Origin: Pyrus communis | Lineage: Eukaryota; Streptophyta; Magnoliopsida; Rosales; Rosaceae | Direction of reading: 5' to 3' | NCBI RefSeq assembly: GCF_963583255.1 | Contig: NC_084803.1 | Coordinates: forward strand, 28,618,428-28,682,427 | Length of the DNA: 64,000 bases | In this document: positions 10,990 through 22,079 of the stretch, one piece after another | How positions within the stretch are numbered: position 1 is the stretch's first letter | How the letters are laid out: each line of letters begins with the position of its first letter | The notes under the pieces: generated by a model | Told to the model about the DNA's origin: nothing | What the model saw: the letters and a program-made list of their open reading frames with translations, nothing else | The model's database searches: none | Position numbers and translations under genes: made by a program

Positions 10990-13900
10990 ATGACTCATAG
11001 TTCTCAACCTATGCGTGCAAACATCTTGGATTTTGACGACAATTTTGAGCGCACTTTGAGAAGGAAGAAGAAGGACCCAGAAATGCACCCATCAAGTTCT
11101 AGTTCGGCTTCTAATCTTGAGGAGGAAGAGGAGCCCACGGCAATGGAGGAAGAAGAGGTCCAGGCCATGGCAGCGGACAACCGTACAATCAAGGAGCTTT
11201 CCGCCTCGGGAATGGACAATGCCGCACCATTATGCATCCAATACCCAAGGGCGGCTCAAGATAAAACCGACGAATTTAAATTGAAGTCAAGTTTGTTGCA
11301 CCACATTCCGAAGTTCCATGGACTGTCCATGGAGGATCCCAACAAGTATTTAAAGGACTTCGAGGTGGTGTGTTCAAGCATGGCTCCAATTAATGTTGAT
11401 AGTAGTATTTTGAAGATGAAGGCCTTTCCATTCTCATTATTGGAGAAGGCCAAGGATTGGTTATACGAACTAGCACCCGGAACGGTCACTTCTTGGGAGA
11501 GCATGAAGAGGGCGTTTCTTGAGAAGTTCTTTCCTACTTCAAGAGTCATTCTCATGAGGAAAAAGATTAGCGGAATCCAACAAAATGAAGGGGAGTCATT
11601 TCCGACGTACTATGAGTGTTTTAAAGCCCTTGTTGCATCATGTCCTCAACATCAAATGAAGGAGGAGCTTCTACTTCAATACCTCTATGAAGGCCTTCTT
11701 CCCATTAAAAGGCAAATGCTTGATGCCTCGGCGCGAGCTGTGTTGGTGGACAAAACTCCCATGGCAGCCAAGAACCTAATTGCAAACCGTGCCCTCAATG
11801 TACAACAATATGAAGGAATTGGGCAAAGGGACCCCCCACGGCAACAAGTGCATGAGTTAAGTTCTCAATCCGACATTCAAACTCAATTAGCTAATCTTAC
11901 TTCTATTGTGTCTCAGATGGCCGAAGGAATGAAGATACAAGGATCAATTATATGTGGTGTATGTTCTATCTAAGGACACCCTTCGGAGAAGTGCCCTCAA
12001 CTGATTGAGAATGGGGGATGGGAGAGTGCAAATGCCATTGGATTTCCAAGCCAAAATCAGCCAAGGAATGATCCATATTCTAACACATACAATCCGGGTT
12101 GGAGAGACCATCCAAACTTCAAGTGGAGGGACCCCCAACAACTTCAACAACAAGGAGGCTTTAGGCAACAACCCCCAGGGTTCTACACCAAACCATACGG
12201 CACTAATCCAAACCCATCCTAATCTGCTCAAAACAATCAAGGTACGTCTTTGGACAATGCTACAATTCTTAAGTTACTTACCAATTTGTCTCAGGGGCAA
12301 GAGAATCAAACTAAAGCCATGCAAAGCCAAGACAAAAGGGTGGACCACTTGGAGAAGCAAATTGGGCAGATTGCGGAGTTTGTGGGACAATTTCGAGACC
12401 AAGGCAAGCTCCCAAGCTCAACCATTGTCAATCCAAAGGGAGGGTTCGAATCTGCCAAAGCAATCACCTTGAGAAGTGGAAAAGAAGTTGGCATTACATC
12501 CACACCATCCAAAACAGGTCCTAATGAAGATAAAAAGTTGCAATTGGAAGACGATGAGCCAAGCAAACCCACGGCAAGGGTAAAAACACCCTTGCCGCAA
12601 GCACCTAAGGACCTTAATGCATCCAACTTATCCAATTCGGCCACCAAAGGTAAGTTGGGTTCAAATTCAATTAATTCTAACCCCGTTCCACCCAATGTTC
12701 CTTTTCCTCACAGATTTTTGCAAATCAAGAAGGAGGAGCATGAGAAAGACATTCTTGAGACGTTTAGGAAAGTTCAAGTTAATATCCCCCTCCTAGATGC
12801 CATAAAGCAAGTGCCCAAATATGCCAAATTCTTGAAAGAACTTTGTACCACAAGGAAGAGGGCTTCAAATAAAGAGGTAGTAAGGGTAAGTGAAAACGTT
12901 TCCGCTGTTTTACAAAGGAAGTTACCACCAAAGTGCAAAGATCTAGGTAGTTTTACAATTCCTTGTATTATTGGCCAAACTAAGTTCGAACATGCTATGT
13001 TAGACTTAGGAGCTTCAATTAACATCATGCCATACTCTATTTATGCATCCATGAACCTTGGTGAATTGAAAAATGATGGTGTGATTATTCAATTGGCCGA
13101 TAGATCTAATGCCTATCCAAAGGAAGTATTGGAAGATGTCTTAGTGCAGGTGAATAACTTGATCTTTCCGGCAGATTTCTACGTTCTTGAGATGGAAGAA
13201 ACCACCCATGCTCTATCCTTGCCGCTCCTTCTTGGGAGGCCATTCATGAAGACGGCCCGAACTAAGATCGACGTGTTTAAAGGCACTTTAACAATGGAAT
13301 TTGATGGGGAAGTGATTGATTTTAATATTTCTGAAACCATGAGATTTCCTAATGATGATCACTCATGTTTCTCTATTGATATTCTTGATTCTTTGGCGCA
13401 GGCACTTCTTGATCAATTACGTGAAGATGGACTTGAAACGGTCCTTACGAATGGCATAGAAGTGATGGTTCAAGTGGTTGCCACCATAGCATCCCACGGC
13501 ACACACATGCAATATCATGTCGTGGCCTTTGATGATGAAGTTATTGAGACCGTGGCTGCCCTAGAGTCCTTGCCACGGCTCAATGGTAAGTCCCCTAGTC
13601 CAATCTCAATTCCAATTTCAACTAACAAGTTACTTCCTTCTATAGAACAACCACCTACCCTTGAGCTTAAACCGTTGCCAAATCACTTGAAGTATGTGTT
13701 CTTGGGCGAGCAAGACACATTGCCCGTCATTGTGGCATCATCACTCATGGCACAAAAAGAGGAGAAATTGGTGAGGGTTCTCAAAGAGCATAAGACGGCC
13801 ATTGGGTGGACTTTGGCCGATATCAAGGGCAAAAGCCCTACCATATGCATGCACCGAATTCTCATGGAAGAAGGAGCCAAACCATCAAGGGAAGCACAAC

Positions 13901-14693
13901 GTCGACTCAACCCACCAATGATGGAAGTTGTGAAGAAGGAAAACATCAAATTACTTGATTGTGGCGTCATCTATCCTGTCTCGGATAGTTGTTGGATTTC
14001 ACCGGTCCAAGTAGTTCCCAAGAAGTCCAGAGTCACAGTGGTGAAGAATGAAGAGAATGAACTTGTGCCCACACGCATTCAAACCGGTTGGAGAGTGTGC
14101 ATCGACTATAGGAAGCTAAATGCCGCAACAAGGAAAGATCACTTTCCTTTGCCATTCATTGATCAAATGCTTGAAAGGTTAGCCGGTCATTCTTTTTATT
14201 GCTTTCTTGATGGTTATTCGGGTTATAATCAAATTGTCATAGCGCCGGATGATCAAGAAAAGACCACCTTTACTTGTCCATTTGGTACTTTTGCATATCA
14301 TCGTATGCCATTTGGGCTATGGAATGCACCGGCCACCTTCCAACGTTGCATGGTAAGTATATTCTCGGATTACGTTGAAAAAATAATTGAGGTGTTTATG
14401 AACGATTTTAGTGTGTTTGGGAACTCATTTGATGATTGTTTGCATAATCTTACTCTAATCGTGAAAAGTTGCATGGAAACTAACCTTGTTTGAAATTGGG
14501 AAAAGTGTCATTTTATGGTCAAAGAAGGCATAGTTTTGGGTCATATCATTTCTAAACAAAGAATTGAAGTTGATAAGTCTAAAATAGATCTTGTTCGTTA
14601 CTTACCCTTTCCTACTTCGGTCAGAGAGGTTCGTTCTTTTCTTGGCCATGCAGGGTTTTATAGGCGATTTATCAAGGATTTTTCCATGATTGC
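10990..14693 (+). pseudogene. gag-pol of element B, decayed and truncated in RT
   Basis: A single reading frame runs from the ATG at 10990 to the LTR junction at 14693, broken by three stops: TAA at 11971 inside the CCHC knuckle (CGVCSI-stop-GHPSEKCP, a CAA-to-TAA change), TAA at 12220, and TGA at 14491. Order: retrotransposon Gag domain ([32 protein letters not shown]), broken zinc knuckle, protease ([14 protein letters not shown] near 12997), and RT ([20 protein letters not shown] near 14106). The catalytic FMDD reads FMND (Asn codon at 14401) and FGLCNAP reads FGLWNAP, so RT would be inactive even without the stops. The frame stops within RT/connection after [14 protein letters not shown], where an LTR is joined; RNase H and integrase are absent. 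It is diverged from C/D/E/F and is the oldest pol in the window. Confidence 0.9.
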
Positions 14694-16308
14694 TGATAGG
14701 AGCATATTCATGCGACTTAAATGGCTTGTTCTCGTACATTTACGTTATGTTTCTTTAGTTATTTTAGTTCTTTATGCTTCTTTTGTGTGTTTTCAGGTTC
14801 TAAGGGCTTAGGGAGCAAGAAAGTGCATTTTGAGGCCATTTGGAGCATTTTTGGGCATGGATTGGATAGCTTATCCATGGAGCCAAAGTTTGGACGAATT
14901 TGAAGGCCTTATTTTCACTTTGGACATAAAACAAAGGGCCTAGCCCATTCTCTCTTATTCTCTCCCTTATAGCCATGCAAAGAACCATCCATTCCATCAA
15001 AAACAATCCATCAATTCACATGCAAAACCACCATTAACACACATGCACCCAAACAAAGCCAACCTAGCTAACCCTACATGCATTTTTTATTCACTCTTCA
15101 TCATTGCATTCATCACCAAACACTTCCTTGTTGCCGTGCCTTTCCCTTCCACTTTCCAACCTTTTCAAATGCAATTTCATCAAACACATGCATTCTCTTC
15201 ACTTTCACCCACATGCACATTTAATCATTCATTTCCCAACATCATTGCCGTGCACATTCCCTAACATTTCTAGCCATTTCATTTCATCATTACACCACCA
15301 TTCACACCCCTTTAATCCACATGCAGCCACATATTCATTCACTTAATCATTAAGCCACACATTCACACACACACACTCAAAACACATCCATGCCGTGACC
15401 TACAAACACATGCATCCTGAAATCCTTTGTCGTGGCCTTCATTCCCATTTCCAACATCTTCACATGCATTTCCACTTTCACATGTCTTCACATTCAATTC
15501 CAAACAACAATCATTTCAAATGCCATGCATTCACATGCATTTTCAGCACCTACACACCTCACACACATGCAATTTCAGCACCAACAAGCATCATTGCCGT
15601 GTACCCCATATGCATTTCCAGCTTTCACATGCTTTCCTAACTATTTTCCATCATTAATTGGCCACTTGCATCTTAAACAAACAGCCATATACATCTCCAT
15701 TCCTCCTATAAAAACCCTTGCATTCTCATTCATTTGGCATTCATTCACTCCCCACTCATAGATCTCATATTTCCATTCACAACACTTCACACAACACAAA
15801 CACAACCCTTGTGCCGCAAATCATTTCCATTTCTGTGCAGTTTTTCTCCTCCATTGCAGCCACTATCCAACCACTTCCCATCCCTCCAAAACACTTCACA
15901 TAATCCCCAAAGCTCACCTTAGACCTTGTGCTACAACAACGAGGAAGAAAAGAGTGCTTAAACGTTCATACAATTCAAGTTTGAGTTGTTGGAATGTTTA
16001 GGTGTTTCTTTGATTTCAAAGTTTAAATTTAATTCTCTTTGTTTTGTACGTATGAGAATGGAAGATAAGAGTGCCTAAACGTTCATACAATTCAAGTTTG
16101 AGTTGTTGGAATGTTTAGGTGTCTCTTTGATTTCAAAGTTATGAGGAACTAAACCCCCTTTAGCTAGGGGGTGATTCGAAACTATGTTTATATTTGCATT
16201 TTGAATTGATTACGTTTGGTTGGAATTTCATAAGTTGTGGATTCAATTCGTTTAACTGTTTGATTGATAACTTATTTATGTATGTTCATTGAGATTGCAA
16301 GCTTAATT
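14694..16308 (+). repeat. Truncated LTR, left arm of P2, inserted in B pol
   Basis: The LTR begins TGATAGGAGCATATTCATGCG, joined directly to B pol after ATTGC (14689-14693). TATAAAAA is at 15707. CATGCA words are frequent (15019, 15042 and 15077 among others). The LTR-internal tandem duplication is present at about 15953 and 16070. It lacks the last roughly 700 bp of the LTR. Confidence 0.85.
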
Positions 16309-16363
16309 TTCATGCATAAATATGACGCTAGAATATAAGTGAATTTCACCTAAACGTTCATAC

Positions 16364-17978
16364 AATTAAGCTTGCAATCTCAATGAACATACATAAATAA
16401 GTTATCAATCAAACAGTTAAACGAATTGAATCCACAACTTATGAAATTCCAACCAAACGTAATCAATTCAAAATGCAAATATAAACATAGTTTCGAATCA
16501 CCCCCTAGCTAAAGGGGGTTTAGTTCCTCATAACTTTGAAATCAAAGAAACACCTAAACATTCCAACAACTCAAACTTGAATTGTATGAACGTTTAGGCA
16601 CTCTTATCTTCCATTCTCATACGTACAAAACAAAGAGAATTAAATTTAAACTTTGAAATCAAAGAAACACCTAAACATTCCAACAACTCAAACTTGAATT
16701 GTATGAACGTTTAAGCACTCTTTTCTTCCTCGTTGTTGTAGCACAAGGTCTAAGGTGAGCTTTGGGGATTATGTGAAGTGTTTTGGAGGGATGGGAAGTG
16801 GTTGGATAGTGGCTGCAATGGAGGAGAAAAACTGCACAGAAATGGAAATGATTTGCGGCACAAGGGTTGTGTTTGTGTTGTGTGAAGTGTTGTGAATGGA
16901 AATATGAGATCTATGAGTGGGGAGTGAATGAATGCCAAATGAATGAGAATGCAAGGGTTTTTATAGGAGGAATGGAGATGTATATGGCTGTTTGTTTAAG
17001 ATGCAAGTGGCCAATTAATGATGGAAAATAGTTAGGAAAGCATGTGAAAGCTGGAAATGCATATGGGGTACACGGCAATGATGCTTGTTGGTGTTGAAAT
17101 TGCATGTGTGTGAGGTGTGTAGGTGCTGAAAATGCATGTGAATGCATGGCATTTGAAATGATTGTTGTTTGGAATTGAATGTGAAGACATGTGAAAGTGG
17201 AAATGCATGTGAAGATGTTGGAAATGGGAATGAAGGCCACGGCAAAGGATTTCAGGATGCATGTGTTTGTAGGTCACGGCATGGATGTGTTTTGAGTGTG
17301 TGTGTGTGAATGTGTGGCTTAATGATTAAGTGAATGAATATGTGGCTGCATGTGGATTAAAGGGGTGTGAATGGTGGTGTAATGATGAAATGAAATGGCT
17401 AGAAATGTTAGGGAATGTGCACGGCAATGATGTTGGGAAATGAATGATTAAATGTGCATGTGGGTGAAAGTGAAGAGAATGCATGTGTTTGATGAAATTG
17501 CATTTGAAAAGGTTGGAAAGTGGAAGGGAAAGGCATGGCAACAAGGAAGTGTTTGGTGATGAATGCAATGATGAAGAGTGAATAAAAAATGCATGTAGGG
17601 TTAGCTAGGTTGGCTTTGTTTGGGTGCATGTGTGTTAATGGTGGTTTTGCATGTGAATTGATGGATTGTTTTTGATGGAATGGATGGTTCTTTGCATGGC
17701 TATAAGGGAGAGAATAAGAGAGAATGGGCTAGGCCCTTTGTTTTATGTCCAAAGTGAAAATAAGGCCTTCAAATTCGTCCAAACTTTGGCTCCATGGATA
17801 AGCTATCCAATCCATGCCCAAAAATGCTCCAAATGGCCTCAAAATGCACTTTCTTGCTCCCTAAGCCCTTAGAACCTGAAAACACACAAAAGAAGCATAA
17901 AGAACTAAAATAACTAAAGAAACATAACGTAAATGTACGAGAACAAGCCATTTAAGTCGCATGAATATGCTCCTATCA
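16364..17978 (-). repeat. 3' LTR of C (truncated), right arm of P2
   Basis: The LTR 5' terminus CTCCTATCA ends at 17978, immediately before the reversed PPT. TATA is at 16958-16965 on the minus strand. The LTR is missing its last third, where the palindrome turns round. Confidence 0.88.
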
Positions 17979-17993
17979 AATACCCCCACACTT
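17979..17993 (-). promoter_or_regulatory. Polypurine tract of C
   Basis: The plus strand reads AATACCCCCACACTT, the reverse complement of the PPT of N1 and E_A, directly adjacent to the LTR. Confidence 0.9.
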
Positions 17994-20200
17994 AGCTTTT
18001 GCTAGTCCTCGAGCAAAACAGAAAAAAAACAAATAAACAAAACGACACTAAACACGTAAAACACAACCTAAACCTTCCAACAACCGTCTTAGGGATTTCC
18101 AATGCACATGACATGTTAAAAATCATCATTCTCACAGATTTTAGTCATCTTCACACTTAAGTACATTCTTAATCATAGTCACCATATACTAGTTCACAAT
18201 TAAGCATTTAAAACCATGTTTTGAATGTAGTAACATGCCTTAGAGAATTTGCTCAATTCCTTACAAGATATGCACTCGATTTTCACTCAGAATTTCTAAC
18301 TACACACCCTAATCTAGTCATATGTGAGAAGATTGATGTAAACATGAAAACGAACACTCACATATATGTATCATAAAGAGAGCAATTTCTGGAGTTAATA
18401 AGCATGTTTAGGTATGATCTCATGAATGGAATGCTACTACTTAGAAGCGAGAACCAGTGACACCATAAGCTTATACCAAGTTCAAACTCCACAAATTGAA
18501 ACACATAACAATCAAGATAGAAGTCAAAGGGTTGTAACGGGGCTAGGGTATTGGCTAACAATGAAAGGTGAAGGATAAACAAACATTCTTAAAGCAATAG
18601 TGAGCAAAGTATTGAATTAGGTACTTAGAATTCCCTTTAGAACGCAGAAGTCAACTTTGAACACCCAAGGGGAAGTCACAAAACTTAGGGCCATATTCAA
18701 CTTTTTTGGGCCCTTTCTTCAACAATCACACTTGTGAGTCCATTCTCACTTATTTTCACTATTTTTCTTTCTTTTCTTCTTCTTTTTCTCACATTTTTTT
18801 TTTTTTTTTTTTTTTCTTTTTCCCGTGCCTCCTTTAAGACTTAGGCACATACATACACACAAAAAAAAAATCCCTTCCCCCACACTTATTTTCTGCAACA
18901 TATTAATCAAAAGGAATTCATTATCCGTCATGCTTACTATGCTTCAAGAACAAGGGTACGGATGGTCCTAATCTAGGCTAGGTGAGGATGATATGGGTTA
19001 ACAAAGAACATGGGCTAAACAAGGCTCAACGGGGTTAAAACTTACAACATATACGAAATATGGGAGGTAAGGCTATTTGGCTATGGTGGCAACTACACAA
19101 CTTCATCTTGATATATGTTATGCAATTCAATGTCATGCTTTGAATGAAACGGATATAAGTTCTAGCATTTAGTTCTATCATGATACAATTGCATTCTAAG
19201 TAGCAACCAAGCAAGGAATAATGAGATCATGCAACAACTTTAGAAAACAAAGAATCACAGAAAATAACTCTCCAAAGAAGGTAATGGCTCGAGTCTCAGA
19301 GGGATGTAGCGTTATTATGAGTTCCTTCCTTCAAGCATGTTACAAAAACGAATTTTTCTTTTATGATTGCATGTGAAGTCATACATTATAACCATAACTA
19401 AACATATACCAAGAGTAAATCAAACTTTCATCCATGTTTATAACTCTTTTTAACAGTCATGCAATTACAAACCAAATCCTCATCATAACGTTGGAAGGTT
19501 CCCTAAGACACAAAAACAACTCAAAATACTCTTTTTAGGCTTTTCAAAAAAATGTTTTTCAAATTTTTATGTGATTTTCGGAGTTATAAAACAAAACACG
19601 CTAAAACAGTTTAAAAACACCTTAAAAACATTTAAAATAGCAAGGAACAACACTTGAAGTTATGGGTGATAAAATTCAACGAATTTGCATCAACATACTT
19701 AGTTACCCCCCCACACTTAAATCAAACATTGTCCTCAATGTTTTAAGCATAGATTCACACAAAGCATAAGTAAATACACAAAAAGCACTTAAACATACTA
19801 AACATGGCAGAATGTAATTAACAAAGAGAATAGTTTAGAGACGCAAATCTGGTTATAGAGTGTAAATTCCATCTTCTCCTTGGTAATTGCATTGAGGCTT
19901 TTGATCTTTGTGATTCCACAGGCTTACTCTTGAACTGGTTTCTGCCCATCCTTGATTTTCCTTTGTGCTACTTCTTGAACTGGGCAGCAGAATGGTTCTT
20001 TTGGTCTCCCCCGAAGGTCTGAGCTTATCCCTTTTATCTGTTTCTTTGTTCAATCTTTCCAATTCGTATTGAAAAGGGTTGGAGGATAACTCAGCCTATG
20101 TTTGTCTCCACATGCTTCAATGTATCATTTTCACTTGCCTTTCTCGCTCCCCTTTGCAGAAGTGGTCCCTTCTCCGGAAGTGTATCAACCGTTGAAGATG
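17994..20200 (-). other. 3' untranslated region of C
   Basis: This stretch is homologous to 1801-3946 of N1 and 44793-46990 of E_A. It holds a T run (18794-18815), the G-rich PPT-like motif reversed as CCCCCCCACACTTAAATC at about 19705, and a further CCCCCACACTT at about 18887. One short conserved sense frame (19853-20062) is listed separately. No other gene is supported. Confidence 0.7.
19853..20062 (-). other. Short conserved sense frame, about 69 codons, function unknown
   Basis: The translation includes ERLNKETDKRDKLRPSGETK, SSTKENQGWAETSSRVSLWN and a C-terminal GEDGIYTL before the stop. The same peptide is open in E_A (46620-46829) and in E (within 57599-57994) but broken in N1. There is no ATG start, so if translated it would need upstream sequence or splicing. 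It could be the remnant of a longer downstream ORF such as an env-like frame, but nothing specific identifies it. Confidence 0.3.
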
Positions 20201-21132
20201 ACTACTCGAGAGCAACGCTAGGTAAGCAATCAGGAATAGATTCCAGGCAGTTGGCTCCAGAACAGAAGACTGACTCCAAGTGCCGGCTGATTGCTTGTTT
20301 TACTTTGCCATGCGAGTAAGAACAAGGACAAAGAAAAAGACAGGGAAAGAGCATGATATGAGATACTTTTGCTTTTGACCTTGATGATATGAGATACCTT
20401 TGCTTTTGAAGAAGCGGTGAATGAATCAGCACATGTATTTGTTGTGCTGTTTCCTCCTGGGTCATCTGTACTCCAGACATCTGGTATCATCTTTGGGGAA
20501 GAAGAAAGAATTTAGTATTTCGAAAGGCTTTGCTGGGAGTGCACCCTCAGAGGTGAGGGAGAGTTGGGCATTTTCTTCAGGTTTGCCCTGCCATAAAAGA
20601 CGAAGGTCGACATATATAGAGATAATAGCAAGTGGTGGTACTTTTTACCTTTGTCGACAAATGTTTTGATCTCGCAACTCTGGCTTTTTGAAATAGTGGC
20701 GCCTCTTCGATTTTTGAATACGCCTCTTCGATTTCTGAGCAGGCGCCCCTTCGATTTCTGAGCGACACGTGGTAGTGCAGATGCGGCTCCTTTTGACAAA
20801 GCTGCACGCGTCTTCTGAAAAGCAGAGAAAGCGTCGCCGAACTTTGCGCTTGTCGGCTAAAGATGTGTAGTTGTGATGATGGCCTCCACGTGTTGTCTGA
20901 AAAGAAGAAATCTTTTGACAAAGTTGAACGCGCCTTCTGAAAAGCCGAGAAAGCGTCGCCTAAATTACGCCGGAAATTCCGGCTTTTTGAATTGGTGGAC
21001 GCGTCGCCTTGGCTTTTTTATTGAGCTATCGATCACCACAACAAACACACTCTGAAGATTTCCCATTCTTGAAAATCGACTCCGGCCCTTTGAAATTTAA
21101 CTCCATCCCTTCTCTTTGAACACTTTTGAAAA
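20200..21132 (+). promoter_or_regulatory. Upstream region of the C aORF
   Basis: This is the counterpart of 47000-47929. It contains a CACGTG near 20766, a second near 20888, and two related blocks with TTTTGACAAAG, GCACGCGTC/GAACGCGCC and GAAAAGC at about 20796 and 20910. The position near the ATG that is TATA-like in E_A reads CTTTTTTATTGAG here. Gene expression from it is unproven. Confidence 0.4.
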
Positions 21133-21810
21133 TTGGCAAACTCATCGAACCTTAGCTTGGAATTGAGCCTTAGCAGTGATACGGGCGCGCCGCGTCAAGG
21201 TAACGTATGGCGCCCTTCTTTCTTTTCTTCTAACGGTCCTCTCACAGGTGAAGACTCCGTGATGCAGGACGCCACAACAGCTACAATAGTAGCTAGGAAC
21301 CTCCTCACTCCGAAAGATAGTAGGCTGCTGTCAGGACGGTCCGATGAGTTGGCCGTTCAAGAGTCCCTCGCACTTAGTGTTCAGTGTGCGAGTTTTATGT
21401 CCAACATGGGCCAACGCCTGCTTGCCCGCTCCCGTCAGGTGGAATCATTGATGGCAGAGGTGGAAAGTCTCAAGCAGGAGATCCAGCAGCTGAAGTATGA
21501 GAATAGAAGTTTGCACGTGCTTGCAAACAACTATTCGACGGGCATAAAGAGGAAGCTTGATGAGCTGCAAGAGTCTGAAGGTCGGATTCACAGTGACCGT
21601 CAAAGGTTTTCGTCTTTCCTCCAGAGGCACCTTTTTCCTGGCTCATCCAGCGCTTGGCCAAGTATTGAGGCCTGGAATGCTCTATCTTCGATGCCTCCTG
21701 CTCCGATGCCTTCTGCTCCTACGCCTTCCGCTCCGATGCCTTCTGTTCCTACGCCTTCCGCTTCAAGAGTAAAGCCACGTAGTGGGGCCTCAAGCAAACA
21801 ACCTTTGTGA
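21133..21810 (+). pseudogene. aORF of C: extra antisense ORF, start codon lost
   Basis: The frame is open through 225 codons and is closely similar to the N1 and E_A copies: LSLELSLSSD EAR-like motif, coiled coil with RQVESLMAEVESLKQEIQQL, the QRHLFPGSSSAWPSIEAWNA block, and a tail of repeated PMPSAPTPSA units before KPRSGASSKQPL. The ATG of the other copies is TTG here (21133-21135), so ordinary initiation is lost, although the body has no stop. The C-terminal repeat is longer than in N1 and E_A. This copy sits 270 bp beyond the end of pol, antisense to it. Confidence 0.75.
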
Positions 21811-22079
21811 AGCACCATCTTTCTTTGTTTAGCAGTGCCTATCAATAAATCAAACATTTTCTCAATGTTACAATCATAGACTCACACAATTAATAAACAA
21901 ACAAACAATAACAACTAAACAACCTAACAAGGCAGAAACGAAATAGCAACAAAGAGAAGAGTTTTTTTTTTTTAGGAATCTGGATTTGGAGTGCTTTCTA
22001 AGTCTTCCTTTGTTGAATGCATGGGTTGCCTCCCAAGTAGCGCTTGCTTTTACGTCTTGCAGCTGGACGGTACCTCCGT
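21811..22079 (-). other. Spacer between pol and aORF in C
   Basis: This non-coding stretch contains AACTCTTCTCTTTGTTGC, a reversed TGTGTGAGTCTATG and ACATTGAGAAAATGTTTG. It is a diverged copy of the module found at the start of the 3' UTR (for example 2150-2270). D and E have about 360 bp more here. Confidence 0.6.

Larger units (their letters stand above)
14694..17978. repeat. P2: 3.3-kb LTR palindrome with a 55-bp loop
   Basis: Position 14694 pairs with 17978, symmetric about 16336. The arms are 14694-16308 and 16364-17978, 1615 bp each, with equal lengths but at least four transitions between them (near 15135, 15428, 15564 and 16131). Both arms begin exactly at the LTR 5' terminus TGATAGG. 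The left outside is the broken pol of B; the right outside is the PPT of C. The loop (16309-16363) contains LTR sequence followed by CCTAAACGTTCATACAATT, which belongs elsewhere in the LTR (16075), so the turn-round involved a template jump. Confidence 0.93.

Noticed and set aside
3971..17978. P1 and P2 as simple assembly artefacts
   Set aside because: The mirrors stop exactly at LTR 5' termini with different outer flanks, and the P2 arms have diverged by several transitions. P1 still needs long-read proof because no mismatch was noticed in it.
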